This document shows, one piece after another, positions 41,635 through 51,104 of a DNA stretch of 64,000 bases; position 1 is the first letter of the stretch; each line of letters starts with the position of its first letter. The position numbers and the translations under genes were made by a program. Under the pieces are notes generated by a model. It ran no database searches. It saw only the letters and a list, made by a program, of their open reading frames with translations, and was not told the origin of the DNA. Source of the stretch: Oleiagrimonas sp. C23AA (GTDB taxonomy: Bacteria; Pseudomonadota; Gammaproteobacteria; Xanthomonadales; Rhodanobacteraceae); the NCBI RefSeq assembly GCF_011759385.1, contig NZ_JAARLY010000007.1:184451-248450 (forward strand). Reading direction: 5' to 3'.

Positions 41635-42963
41635 GTGGCCGCGCAACAGGGCAACATGCTTGGTTCGCTCGGCAAGCTGACTGAACTTCGTCAGCGCATC
41701 TTCTTCGTGATTGGTGCGCTGGTGGTGTTCCGCCTGGGTTCGTTCATTCCGGTTCCGGGTGTCAACCCGGACGCGATGAGCAACTTCCTGAACTCGCAGG
41801 GCGGCCTGCTGGACATGTTCAACATGTTCTCCGGTGGTGCCCTTTCGCGTTTCTCGGTATTCGCGCTTGGCGTGGTGCCGTACATCTCCGCCTCGATCGT
41901 CGTGCAGATGATGGGCTCGGTGTTGCCGAGCTTCGCGCAGATGAAAAAGGAAGGGCAGGCCGGTCAGCGCAAGATGACCATGTACACACGGTTTGGCACC
42001 GTAGCGTTGGCGGCCTTTCAGGCCTTCGGCGTGGCCATGGCCCTGCAAAAGCAGGTCGCGGCTGGCGGCGCGCCCGTGGTGTACATGCCCGGTCCCGGCT
42101 TCGTGCTGGCGTCCGTGGTGGGTCTGACGGCCGGTACCATGTTCCTGATGTGGCTGGGTGAGCAGATCACCGAGCGCGGCGTCGGCAACGGCATCTCGTT
42201 GCTGATCTTCGCCGGCATCGTCGCGGGTCTGCCAGGTGCCGTGGTGCATACGCTGACCATGGCCAACAACGGCGAGCTGTCGGTGCTGAAGGTGCTGATG
42301 GTGATTGCGGTGGTACTGGTGGTGACCGCGTTCGTGGTCTACATGGAGCGGGCGCAGCGTCGCATCACGGTGAACTACGCACGCAAGTCCGGTGGGCAGC
42401 GCGCGTATCAGAACCAGACCTCGCACCTGCCGCTGAAGATCAACATGTCGGGTGTGATTCCGCCGATCTTCGCCTCCAGTCTGATCATGTTCCCGGCCAC
42501 GGCCGCGACCTGGTTCGGTGGTGGTGCGCATCAGCCGCGCTGGTTGCAGACCATCACCCAGGCGCTGTCGCCCGGTGAGGCGTTGCACGATGTGCTGTAT
42601 GCGGCGTTGATCATCATTTTCGCCTTCTTCTACACGGCGATCGTGTTCAACTCGCAGGAGACGGCCGATAACCTCAAGCGTTCCGGCGCACTGATTCCGG
42701 GCATTCGTCCGGGTCGTGCCACGGGCCAGTACATCGACGGCGTGATGACGCGCCTGACCGGTGTCGGCGCGCTTTATCTGGTTGCGGTCTGTCTGGTCCC
42801 GACGTTCCTGCAAAAGGCCTGGAACGTGCCGTTCTACTTCGGTGGCACCTCGTTGCTCATCGTGGTGGTGGTGGTGATGGACTTCACGGCGCAGGTGCAG
42901 GCGCATCTGACCAGTCATCAGTACGAAAGCTTGCTCAAGAAAGCGAACCTGCGCCGCCGCTGA
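41635..42963 (+). CDS. secY: Preprotein translocase subunit SecY
   Basis: Protein-conducting channel of the inner membrane. 442 residues with ten hydrophobic segments. The GTG at 41635 is chosen because GGAG (41624-41627) lies seven bases before it and the N-terminus (AAQQGNMLGSLGKLTELRQR) fits; an ATG seven codons later is an alternative. GSFIPVPGVNP after helix 1 and the signature SFAQMKKEGQAGQRKMTMYTR are present. rpmJ, which often follows secY, is absent here; rpsM comes 127 bases later. Confidence 0.98.
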   Translation: MAAQQGNMLGSLGKLTELRQRIFFVIGALVVFRLGSFIPVPGVNPDAMSNFLNSQGGLLDMFNMFSGGALSRFSVFALGVVPYISASIVVQMMGSVLPSFAQMKKEGQAGQRKMTMYTRFGTVALAAFQAFGVAMALQKQVAAGGAPVVYMPGPGFVLASVVGLTAGTMFLMWLGEQITERGVGNGISLLIFAGIVAGLPGAVVHTLTMANNGELSVLKVLMVIAVVLVVTAFVVYMERAQRRITVNYARKSGGQRAYQNQTSHLPLKINMSGVIPPIFASSLIMFPATAATWFGGGAHQPRWLQTITQALSPGEALHDVLYAALIIIFAFFYTAIVFNSQETADNLKRSGALIPGIRPGRATGQYIDGVMTRLTGVGALYLVAVCLVPTFLQKAWNVPFYFGGTSLLIVVVVVMDFTAQVQAHLTSHQYESLLKKANLRRR

Positions 42964-43090
42964 GCGCGGTGCAAGTTCCACGGTTGGGAGGTCCCGGTGC
43001 CGGGGTGGTGCCAAAGGGCTTTCTGTTTGAAGTGATTCAAGTTATCATTGCGCGTTTACCGCGCACGTAACGCATCGGAGATAGTTCATC

Positions 43091-43447
43091 ATGGCGCGCA
43101 TCGCGGGTGTCAACCTGCCGGTCCACAAACATGTATGGGTCGGCCTGCAGAGCATCTATGGAATCGGGCGTACCCGTTCCCATCAGGTCTGTGCAGACGC
43201 AGGCGTGGAGCCGACCACGCCTATCAAGTCCCTCAGCGAAGGCGAAGTGGAAAAGCTTCGCGCTGAGATTGCCAAGTACGTGGTCGAGGGCGACCTCCGT
43301 CGTGAGGTCGGTATGTCGATCAAGCGACTGATGGATCTGGGCTGCTACCGCGGCCTGCGTCACCGTCGCGGCCTGCCGGTGCGCGGCCAGCGCACGAAAA
43401 CGAACGCCCGTACCCGCAAGGGTCCGCGTCGTCCGATCAAGAAGTAA
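43091..43447 (+). CDS. rpsM: 30S ribosomal protein S13
   Basis: Head protein contacting L5 and the P-site tRNA. 118 residues: [25 protein letters not shown], then the C-terminal [20 protein letters not shown] tail. First gene of the alpha group, preceded by a 127-base gap holding a six-pair hairpin (TGCGCG 43049-43054 with CGCGCA 43060-43065). Confidence 0.98.
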   Translation: MARIAGVNLPVHKHVWVGLQSIYGIGRTRSHQVCADAGVEPTTPIKSLSEGEVEKLRAEIAKYVVEGDLRREVGMSIKRLMDLGCYRGLRHRRGLPVRGQRTKTNARTRKGPRRPIKK

Positions 43448-43462
43448 ACGGATTACCTAGCT

Positions 43463-43849
43463 ATGGCAAAGCCGGTCAAGACCAAGAAGAAGGTCAAGCG
43501 CGTCGTTACCGATGCGGTTGCTCACGTGCAGGCCTCCTTCAACAACACCATCGTCACCATCAGCGACCGCCAGGGCAACGCCTTGTCGTGGGCAACCGCT
43601 GGCGGTGCCGGTTTCCGTGGTAGCCGCAAGTCCACGCCGTTCGCCGCCCAGGTCGCCGCCGAGCGCGCCGGTCGTGCTGCGCTGGACTATGGCGTGAAGA
43701 CCGTGGAAGTGCGTATCAAGGGCCCCGGTCCGGGCCGCGAGTCGGCGGTTCGTTCGCTGAACGCGCTGGGCTACAAGGTTCTGAACATCATCGACGTCAC
43801 GCCGATTCCGCATAACGGCTGCCGTCCCCCTAAAAAGCGTCGCGTCTAA
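43463..43849 (+). CDS. rpsK: 30S ribosomal protein S11
   Basis: Platform protein in the mRNA exit region. 128 residues, with [20 protein letters not shown] near the N-terminus and the C-terminal signature [17 protein letters not shown]. Fifteen bases after rpsM and 12 before rpsD. Confidence 0.98.
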   Translation: MAKPVKTKKKVKRVVTDAVAHVQASFNNTIVTISDRQGNALSWATAGGAGFRGSRKSTPFAAQVAAERAGRAALDYGVKTVEVRIKGPGPGRESAVRSLNALGYKVLNIIDVTPIPHNGCRPPKKRRV

Positions 43850-43861
43850 GAGGAGCGAACC

Positions 43862-44488
<627 letters not shown>

Positions 44489-44503
44489 TCACCGGAGCCG
44501 TAC

Positions 44504-45502
44504 ATGGCAGATTCCTCTACTAGCGTGCTGCGGCCTCGCGGCCTCAGCGTCGAGCAGCTTGGGCCCAATCGTGCCAAGGTGGTGGTTGAGCCGCTGGAGC
44601 GCGGTTTCGGTCACACGCTTGGCAACGCGTTGCGTCGCGTTCTGCTCTCTTCCATCCCGGGTTCGGCAATCGTCGAGGTCGAGATCGATGGTGTGCTCCA
44701 CGAGTACACCACGCTGGAGGGGCTGCAGGAAGACGTCATCGAGATTCTCCTGAACCTCAAGGACGTCGCGATCCGTCAGCTGAGCGGCGACGAAGTCACG
44801 CTGACCCTGTCCAAACAGGGCACCGGCGTGGTCACGGCCGGCGACATCACGGTCGATCACACGGTCGAGATCGTCAATCCCGAGCATGTGATTTGTCACC
44901 TGACCAAGGACATTGCGCTGAACATGCGCCTGAAGGTGGTGCGCGGCGTCGGCTACGAGCCGGCCAGTGCCCGCCAGCGTCCGGACGACGAGGCGCGTCC
45001 CATCGGCCGTCTGCCGCTGGATGCGTCGTTCTCGCCGATCCGTCGCGTGTCCTATGAAGTCGATGCCGCGCGTGTCGAGCAGCGTACCAACCTGGACAAG
45101 CTGATCCTGGATATCGACACCAACGGTACTGTTGGTGCCGAGGAGGCGGTTCGCGCCGCCGCCGAGATCCTCAATGACCAGCTGTCGGTGTTTGGCGACT
45201 TCACCCGTCGCGAGACCACCACCCAGGAAACCGAGAAGACCGGTTTCGATCCGCTGCTGCTGCGTCCGATCGACGACCTGGAGCTCACCGTCCGTTCGGC
45301 CAACTGCCTGAAGGCCGAGAGCATCTACTACATCGGCGATCTGGTGCAGAAGACCGAGGTCGAGCTGCTGAAGACGCCGAATCTGGGCAAGAAGTCGCTC
45401 ACCGAAATCAAGGATGTGCTCGGTTCCCGTGGCCTGGCCCTGGGTACCAAGCTGGAGAACTGGCCGCCGCCGGGCCTCGCGCACGGCATGCAGCTGGGCT
45501 GA
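44504..45502 (+). CDS. rpoA: RNA polymerase alpha subunit
   Basis: Assembly platform of RNA polymerase and contact point for UP elements and activators. 332 residues. The N-terminal domain has [22 protein letters not shown]. The C-terminal DNA-binding domain has [20 protein letters not shown] and [16 protein letters not shown]. It lies between rpsD and rplQ as in most bacteria; the 228-base gap to rplQ is long and contains a small GCGGG-AAA-CCCGC hairpin (45660-45672). Confidence 0.98.
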   Translation: MADSSTSVLRPRGLSVEQLGPNRAKVVVEPLERGFGHTLGNALRRVLLSSIPGSAIVEVEIDGVLHEYTTLEGLQEDVIEILLNLKDVAIRQLSGDEVTLTLSKQGTGVVTAGDITVDHTVEIVNPEHVICHLTKDIALNMRLKVVRGVGYEPASARQRPDDEARPIGRLPLDASFSPIRRVSYEVDAARVEQRTNLDKLILDIDTNGTVGAEEAVRAAAEILNDQLSVFGDFTRRETTTQETEKTGFDPLLLRPIDDLELTVRSANCLKAESIYYIGDLVQKTEVELLKTPNLGKKSLTEIKDVLGSRGLALGTKLENWPPPGLAHGMQLG

Positions 45503-45730
45503 TCCTTGTAAGCCTTGGCGATCGAATTTGATTGCCGTTGCAAGCAGCACTGGACGTGGCGGGAGTGTCGTTTCGATGCTCTCGCCATGTCGTTGAAATA
45601 GACGGTCGTTGACGGCCGCACTCTTGATAGAACCGTCCACCACGAGTGGATGGGCCATAGCGGGAAACCCGCGGGATGTCGCGCCTTGTGTTGCCGGCAT
45701 CCCATAACAACAGACTAGAGAGTTTTCATC

Positions 45731-46114
45731 ATGCGTCACCAGAAATCTGGCCGTAAGTTCAATCGCACCAGCAGCCATCGCCAGGCGATGTTCCGCAATA
45801 TGGCCGCGTCGCTGTTCAAGCACGAGCTGATCAAGACCACGCTGCCCAAGGCCAAGGAACTGCGCCGCGTCGCCGAGCCGCTGATCACGCTGGCCAAGAC
45901 CGACAGCGTCGCCAACCGTCGTCTGGCTTTCTCGCGCCTGCGCGACAAGGAAGCGGTGGGCAACCTGTTCAACGCGCTGGGCCCGCGTTACAAGGAGCGT
46001 CCGGGTGGTTACCTGCGCGTTCTCAAGTGCGGTTTCCGCGACGGCGACAACGCGCCGATGGCCTACGTCGAGCTGGTCGACCGCCCGCAGGCGGTTGAAG
46101 CCGACGAGGACTAA
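45731..46114 (+). CDS. rplQ: 50S ribosomal protein L17
   Basis: Exit-port protein and last gene of the ribosomal block. 127 residues: [24 protein letters not shown] at the start, the [21 protein letters not shown] core and the [11 protein letters not shown] end. The start ATG follows AGAGAG. A strong terminator lies 36 bases downstream. Confidence 0.98.
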   Translation: MRHQKSGRKFNRTSSHRQAMFRNMAASLFKHELIKTTLPKAKELRRVAEPLITLAKTDSVANRRLAFSRLRDKEAVGNLFNALGPRYKERPGGYLRVLKCGFRDGDNAPMAYVELVDRPQAVEADED

Positions 46115-46149
46115 GCGTTCCGTCGCTACACACGTTAAACGTGTTGAAG

Positions 46150-46184
46150 AGCCCCGGCTGCCTAAGGCGCCGGGGCTTTTTTTT
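46150..46184 (+). terminator. Rho-independent terminator after rplQ
   Basis: AGCCCCGGC (46150-46158) pairs with GCCGGGGCT (46169-46177), followed by an uninterrupted run of T to 46184. The strongest terminator in the window; it closes the ribosomal super-operon. Confidence 0.95.
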
Positions 46185-46300
46185 GCGCGGCGATAATGCG
46201 TTGACGTGTGTAAGGTGCAGGCGCACGCGGTGATGGCTGACAGGCGGCGCGGGTCGGGCTATGGTGGCGTGTCCATTTTGCTCGGTGCCACGCCTCTGCC

Positions 46301-46810
46301 ATGACCCGCCTGCTCACTTCATTTCGCGCCATTTGCCTTGCCGGTTTTGTGATCTGCGCCGCGCTGATTGCGTTCGCGCTATATGCGCAGTACCAGCTCG
46401 GCATGGACCCATGTCCACTGTGTATCTTGCAGCGTGTCGTGTTCATCGGCCTGGGTTTGTTGTTTTTGGTCGCCGGCGCCCACGGTCCTCGCGCCTGGGG
46501 CCGCTGGGTATGGGCGGGGCTGATTGCCCTGGTGGCCGCCATTGGCGTGGGCATCTCCTGGCGCCATCTCTGGATCCAGTCGCTGCCGCCCGATCAGGTG
46601 CCCAGCTGCGGTGCGCCGCTGGGCTACATGCTGGAGACGCGCGGCGCCAACGGCGGCTTTGTCGGTGTGCTGGTGAAGGTGCTGTCCGGTTCCGGCGAGT
46701 GCGCCAAGGTGCAACCCATTCTCGGCCTGTCGATGCCGTGGTGGGCCCTGATCTGGTTTGTGATTCTGGGAGTGGCGGTGCTGTGGGCGGCCGCTCGCGC
46801 GCGGCGCTGA
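46301..46810 (+). CDS. dsbB: Disulfide bond formation protein DsbB
   Basis: Inner-membrane quinone reductase that reoxidises DsbA. 169 residues with four hydrophobic helices (about 10-30, 45-62, 68-87 and 145-163). The first cysteine pair is in DPCPLC between helices 1 and 2. The second pair, Cys in PSCGAP and Cys in GECAK, lies in the periplasmic loop, as in E. coli DsbB. It stands alone after the rplQ terminator; its DsbA partner is not in the window. Confidence 0.94.
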   Translation: MTRLLTSFRAICLAGFVICAALIAFALYAQYQLGMDPCPLCILQRVVFIGLGLLFLVAGAHGPRAWGRWVWAGLIALVAAIGVGISWRHLWIQSLPPDQVPSCGAPLGYMLETRGANGGFVGVLVKVLSGSGECAKVQPILGLSMPWWALIWFVILGVAVLWAAARARR

Positions 46811-46845
46811 GCGAATAGGGCGACTCGCTCATGGCGCTTGGGCAT

Positions 46846-46873
46846 TTGGGTCGGGGCGGCCAGGGCGTATCAT
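46846..46873 (+). promoter_or_regulatory. Candidate promoter of the DAHP synthase gene
   Basis: TTGGGT (46846-46851), a 16-base spacer and TATCAT (46868-46873); the -10 matches five of six. It lies 40 bases before the start codon. Confidence 0.4.
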
Positions 46874-46912
46874 GGCCACGTTTCCCTTTCTGTTGCCGAG
46901 TGCCCCACGATC

Positions 46913-48298
46913 ATGTCGCGTCCCGAACCTGCCTTGAAGAGTGTGCGTGAACCGCAGAACTGGGCGCCCGACTCCTGGCAACGCTACCGCGCCGTGCAGC
47001 AGCCAAGCTACGAGGATGGCGAGGCACTGCAAGGTGCGCTGACGCAGCTTTCCGGGCTGCCGCCGCTGGTCACTTCCTGGGAGATCCTGGCGCTCAAGCA
47101 GCGCCTGGCCGATGCCCAGGAGGGGCGCTGCTTCCTGCTTCAGGGGGGCGATTGCGCCGAAAGCTTTGCCGATTGCCAGTCTGCGATCATCACCAACCGC
47201 CTGAAAGTGCTGCTGCAGATGAGCCTGGTGCTGGTGCACGGCATGAAGCTGCCTGTGGTGCGCGTGGGCCGGTTTGCCGGCCAATATGCCAAGCCGCGGT
47301 CGGCCGACACCGAGACCCGTGATGGCGTCACGCTACCCAGTTATCGCGGCGACATCGTCAATCAGCCGGCATTCGAGGCCGAGGCGCGCCGCGCTGACCC
47401 GCGCCGCCTGATCGAGGCGCACGCGCATTCGGCGATGACCATGAATTTTACCCGGGCGCTGGTCGACGGTGGTTTCGCCGACCTGCATCATCCCGAATAC
47501 TGGGATCTGGCCTGGGTCGAGCATTCGCCGCTGGCCGGCGAGTACCGCGACATGGTCGAAGGCATCAGCCAGTCGCTGCGTTTCATGGAGACGCTGGCCG
47601 GCGGCGCGATCGAAAGCTTCCAGCGCGTGGATTTCTACACCTCGCACGAGGCGTTGCTGCTGCACTACGAGCAGGCGCAGACGCGCCGCGTGCCGCGACA
47701 GTGGGGCTGGTTCAACCTGGGCACGCATTTTCCGTGGATCGGCATGCGCACCGCGGCCCTGGATGGCGCGCACGTGGAGTATTGCCGCGGTATCCGCAAC
47801 CCCATCGGGCTGAAGGTGGGGCCGACGGTGACGCCCGATCAGCTGATGCGCGTGGTCGAGGCGCTGAATCCGGACGACGAGCCTGGCCGGTTGACCCTGA
47901 TCCATCGCATGGGCGCGGACAAGATCGCCGAGAAGTTGCCGCCGTTGTTGCAGGCGGTGAAAGCCTCCGGCCGTCGCGTGCTGTGGATTGCCGATCCGAT
48001 GCATGGCAACACCGAGCCCACTTCCAATGGCTACAAGACGCGTCGCTTTGCCAACATCAGCAGCGAGGTGGATCAGGCCTTCGATATCCACGCCGCTGCC
48101 GGTACGCGACTGGGAGGCGTGCATCTGGAGCTGACCGGCGAGGATGTGACCGAGTGCATGGGCGGTGCACGCGATCTTTCCGAGACGGATCTGGAGCGCG
48201 CCTACAAGTCCAGCGTCGATCCGCGCCTGAACTACGAGCAGTCGCTGGAGCTGGCGATGCAGATTGTGCGCAAGTCCGGTGGCCGCATCCGCGTCTGA
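46913..48298 (+). CDS. Class II (plant-type) 3-deoxy-7-phosphoheptulonate synthase
   Basis: First step of the shikimate pathway: condenses phosphoenolpyruvate and erythrose 4-phosphate to DAHP. 461 residues. It belongs to the class II family by FLLQGGDCAESF (metal-site Cys), RVGRFAGQYAKPRS, the RRVLWIADPMHGNT segment with catalytic His, and GVHLELTGEDVTEC. The start is the ATG before SRPEPALKSV; 25 in-frame upstream codons cross the putative promoter. It is ended by the hairpin at 48344, converging with the amidase gene. Class II enzymes are usually insensitive to simple aromatic amino-acid feedback unless they carry extra elements. Confidence 0.94.
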   Translation: MSRPEPALKSVREPQNWAPDSWQRYRAVQQPSYEDGEALQGALTQLSGLPPLVTSWEILALKQRLADAQEGRCFLLQGGDCAESFADCQSAIITNRLKVLLQMSLVLVHGMKLPVVRVGRFAGQYAKPRSADTETRDGVTLPSYRGDIVNQPAFEAEARRADPRRLIEAHAHSAMTMNFTRALVDGGFADLHHPEYWDLAWVEHSPLAGEYRDMVEGISQSLRFMETLAGGAIESFQRVDFYTSHEALLLHYEQAQTRRVPRQWGWFNLGTHFPWIGMRTAALDGAHVEYCRGIRNPIGLKVGPTVTPDQLMRVVEALNPDDEPGRLTLIHRMGADKIAEKLPPLLQAVKASGRRVLWIADPMHGNTEPTSNGYKTRRFANISSEVDQAFDIHAAAGTRLGGVHLELTGEDVTECMGGARDLSETDLERAYKSSVDPRLNYEQSLELAMQIVRKSGGRIRV

Positions 48299-48343
48299 GC
48301 TGGCGGTGTCTGGCCGCCGACGAGGGCTCTAACAGTAGAAGCC

Positions 48344-48385
48344 AAACGGCGCCGGCATGAATGTGTCGGCGCCGTTTGTGTTTGT
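48344..48385 (+). terminator. Terminator between DAHP synthase and amidase
   Basis: Eleven-pair perfect stem AAACGGCGCCG (48344-48354) with CGGCGCCGTTT (48367-48377), a 12-base loop and a T-rich run on the plus side. It lies 46 bases after the synthase stop and just beyond the stop of the convergent amidase. Confidence 0.75.
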
Positions 48386-48399
48386 TCGTGGCGCGTGCT

Positions 48400-50229
48400 T
48401 CAGTGACTGCTGGAGCTGGAGCTGGAGCTGGAGCTGGAGCTGGAGCTGGAGCTGGAGCTGGTGGAGCGCGGTGGCGCAGTCTTCGACGGCGTTCCGTTGC
48501 CGTTCGCAGCTTCGGAGGCACCGGAGGCGGCAGCGGCATCGTCGTCAGGCGAGCTGCCGTCGGCGGGCGGGGTGTCCTCATCACCCGGATCGTCGGCGTC
48601 GGCATGGTCCAGTGCGCCGCCGCCGGCTGTGGGCTGGGTGTCCTGCGCTGGAGCGGTGGCCAGAAAGCGCGGTGCGTGCCAGACGTGCGTGGCCTGCTCG
48701 AACGCATACGCCATGCCAATCAGCTTGGGCTCGCTCCACTTGCCGGCGAAGAACAGCATGCCGACCGGCAGGCCGTGCACGTATCCGGCCGGCACCGTGA
48801 TGGACGGGTATCCGGCCACGGCGGCCGCACTGTAACCGGCACCGGCGACGTGGTCGCCATCGACATGATCGGTCACCCACGCCGGGCCCTGGGTTGGCGC
48901 CAACAGGGCATCAAGCTGGTTCGCCTTCAGCGCGGCGTCGATGCCTTCCGGTCCGGACAGACGCTTGGCCTCGGCCAACGCGTCGGCGTAGGCCTTGTCG
49001 GTGAGTGGGCCCTTGGCTTGCGCTTGCAGGAACAGCTCCTGGCCGAACCAGGGCATTTCCTCTGCTGCGTGCGCCTTGTTGTAGGCAATAAGGTCAGCCA
49101 GGGTTTTTACCGGCAGGCCACGGCGCGTGGCCAGATAAGCGTTCAGGTCATGCTTGAACTCATACAGCAGCACGGTGTTTTCCGCGGCACCGAAGTCGTG
49201 CAGATGCGGCAGCTTCACCGGATCGACAATGATCGCGCCGGCCTGGCGCAGGGCGGCGATGCTGCGCTCCAGAATGCGGTCGACGTTCGGGTCGTAGCCG
49301 GCCAGCGCGCGGACCACGCCGATGCGCTTGCCTTTCAGGGCCTGCTTGTCCAGAAAGCGCGTGTAATCGGTGGCGTGCTGGTCGGCCTCGGCGGTGGCCG
49401 GGTCGCGCGGATCGCTGCCGGCCATCACGCTGAGTAGCGCGGCAGCATCGGCGACGTTGCGCGCCATGGCACCGGCCGTGTCCTGACTGTGCGAAATAGG
49501 GATGATGCCGGCGCGGCTGACCAGGCCAAGCGTCGGCTTGATACCGACAATGCCATTGGCCGCCGACGGGCAGATCACCGAGCCGTCGGTCTCGGTGCCG
49601 ATGGCTACCGTGGCAAAGCCGGCCGCCACGGCGGCGCCGGAGCCCGAGGACGAGCCGCAGGGATTGCGATTGAGCACATAGGGGTTGTGTGTCTGTCCGC
49701 CGCGCCCGCTCCAGCCGCTGCTCGAGTGGGTGGAGCGGAAGTTGGCCCATTCAGAAAGGTTGGTCTTGCCCAGCAGTACCGCGCCGGCCTTGCGCAGCTT
49801 GGCGACGATGGTCGCATCGGCCGGCGCCGGTGCGCCAACCATGGCCAGCGAGCCTGCCGTGGTCTGCATGCGGTCGGCGGTATCGATGTTGTCCTTGATC
49901 AGCACCGGAATGCCCAGCAATGGCGCGGACTTGCCGGCCGCCCGCTCGCTGTCGCGACGGCGGGCAATCTCCAGGGCATCGGGGTTCAATTCGATCACGG
50001 AGTTGACGGCGGGACCGGCCTGGTCCAGCGTGGCTATGCGCTCGATGAAGTCCTGCGTCAGTTCCAGCGAGCTGACCTTGCCCGAGCGCATGCTCGATTC
50101 GAGCGTATCGATCGAGGCCAGATAAGGCCTCGTCGACGAAGGGGCCGGCGCCGGTGTTGGCGTCTTCGCATCGGCAGAAAACGCCGCAGCCATAAGGCCT
50201 GCAGCCAGCAAGGCACGCGTGCTTAACAT
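48400..50229 (-). CDS. Secreted amidase-signature enzyme, peptide-amidase-like, with polyserine tail
   Basis: Exported hydrolase of 609 residues. Residues 1-21 are a signal peptide (RALLAAGLMAAAFSADA). The amidase-signature domain (about 35-520) has the Ser-cisSer-Lys triad: Lys112 in VLIKDN, Ser193 in CGSSSGSG and Ser217 in GTETDGS. The spacing and long stretches such as RLSGPEGIDAAL, YSAAAVAGYPS and WSEPKLIGMAYA resemble the Stenotrophomonas maltophilia peptide amidase, which removes C-terminal amides from peptides. After the domain comes a tail of about 85 residues, first acidic and Pro-rich, ending in Thr, 18 serines and His. The tail is absent from that enzyme. The serines are coded by a hexamer DNA repeat. 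It is divergent from the cytochrome genes. Confidence 0.88.
   Translation of the reverse strand: MLSTRALLAAGLMAAAFSADAKTPTPAPAPSSTRPYLASIDTLESSMRSGKVSSLELTQDFIERIATLDQAGPAVNSVIELNPDALEIARRRDSERAAGKSAPLLGIPVLIKDNIDTADRMQTTAGSLAMVGAPAPADATIVAKLRKAGAVLLGKTNLSEWANFRSTHSSSGWSGRGGQTHNPYVLNRNPCGSSSGSGAAVAAGFATVAIGTETDGSVICPSAANGIVGIKPTLGLVSRAGIIPISHSQDTAGAMARNVADAAALLSVMAGSDPRDPATAEADQHATDYTRFLDKQALKGKRIGVVRALAGYDPNVDRILERSIAALRQAGAIIVDPVKLPHLHDFGAAENTVLLYEFKHDLNAYLATRRGLPVKTLADLIAYNKAHAAEEMPWFGQELFLQAQAKGPLTDKAYADALAEAKRLSGPEGIDAALKANQLDALLAPTQGPAWVTDHVDGDHVAGAGYSAAAVAGYPSITVPAGYVHGLPVGMLFFAGKWSEPKLIGMAYAFEQATHVWHAPRFLATAPAQDTQPTAGGGALDHADADDPGDEDTPPADGSSPDDDAAAASGASEAANGNGTPSKTAPPRSTSSSSSSSSSSSSSSSSSSH
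48409..48460. repeat. Hexanucleotide tandem repeat GCTGGA (8.7 copies)
   Basis: Perfect head-to-tail copies of GCTGGA, read on the minus strand as alternating AGC/TCC serine codons at the 3' end of the amidase gene. A six-base unit keeps the frame, so slippage would only change the number of serines. Confidence 0.97.
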
Positions 50230-50304
50230 GAAAAATTTCCCCAGGGAAGCGAAAAAAGCGCATCCGCGACAATTCGACACCATGTTACCAACGTCAGTTC
50301 GGGT

Positions 50305-50310
50305 TACAAT
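50305..50310 (+). promoter_or_regulatory. Candidate -10 box before the cytochrome genes
   Basis: TACAAT matches five of six -10 positions and lies 66 bases before the GTG start. No good -35 box is seen at 16-18 bases, so an activator may be needed. It lies in the 147-base region shared with the divergent amidase. Confidence 0.35.
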
Positions 50311-50376
50311 TGGGGTTTGCCCCGTCTGGACAGGTTGCAGTCTGCCCAGACACCAGCCCGTCTCTCGGAGACAGAA

Positions 50377-51102
50377 GTGAACACCTTGTTGCGCCAGATA
50401 ACCCGTCAAATCGGGCGGATGCTGCCGGTTGCCTGTCTGTTCGTGCTTCCGGTTCATGCCGCCGATCTGTCCCACCCGGTCACCAATACGCTCAAGCAGC
50501 GTGTCGAGTCCTGCGCCATGTGCCACGGCGAGCAGGGCCAGGGCGGAGCCAACGGCTTCTACCCGCGCATCGGTGGCAAGCCGGCCGAGTATCTGTATCA
50601 CCAGTTGCTCAACTTCCGTGATGGCCGTCGGGAATATGCGCCCATGGAGTACATGGTGCGTCCGCTGTCGGACAAGTACCTGCATGAGATTGCCGAGTAC
50701 TTTGCCAACAAGCACCCGGACTTCCCCGACACCCATCCGCCGAAGCTGTCGGACAAGGCCATGGCGCGCGGCAAGCAGCTGGTCAGCGAGGGCGACCCGT
50801 CCAAGGGCATTCCGGCCTGCTCGTCCTGCCACGGCAAGCAGCTGCATGGAGTGGAGCCGGGCATTCCGGGTCTGGTCGGCCTGCCGTATGAATACATCAG
50901 CGCGCAGATCGGTGCCTGGCAGACCGATACCCGCGCCGCCAACAAGCCCGATTGCATGGCCAAGGTGGCCGCCAAGCTCAGCCCTGCCGACATCAGTGCG
51001 GTGTCCGGCTGGCTGGCTTCGCAAACCGCGGATGCCAGCGCGCGCCCGGCGCCGGCAGGCTCGGTGCATACGCCCATGACGTGCGGCAGCCAGGAGAACT
51101 GA
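50377..51102 (+). CDS. Di-haem c-type cytochrome (cytochrome c4-like)
   Basis: Periplasmic electron carrier of 241 residues. The GTG at 50377 follows GGAG by six bases and opens a signal peptide (LLRQITRQIGRMLPVACLFVLPVHA). Two haem-binding CXXCH motifs, CAMCH (46-50) and CSSCH (148-152), sit in two similar halves. Each is followed by a Pro/Gly-rich loop and a likely Met ligand (PMEYM at 89-93). The halves resemble cytochrome c4. It ends two bases before the tri-haem cytochrome gene, so the two form an operon and presumably exchange electrons. No cytochrome oxidase or dehydrogenase gene is adjacent. Confidence 0.93.
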   Translation: MNTLLRQITRQIGRMLPVACLFVLPVHAADLSHPVTNTLKQRVESCAMCHGEQGQGGANGFYPRIGGKPAEYLYHQLLNFRDGRREYAPMEYMVRPLSDKYLHEIAEYFANKHPDFPDTHPPKLSDKAMARGKQLVSEGDPSKGIPACSSCHGKQLHGVEPGIPGLVGLPYEYISAQIGAWQTDTRAANKPDCMAKVAAKLSPADISAVSGWLASQTADASARPAPAGSVHTPMTCGSQEN

Positions 51103-51104
51103 GG

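Noticed and set aside
48361..49437. Plus-strand frame with an Ala-Gly repeat opposite the amidase tail
   Set aside because: The repeat is the complement of the serine-codon hexamer; no start signal, and the minus frame has the full amidase signature.
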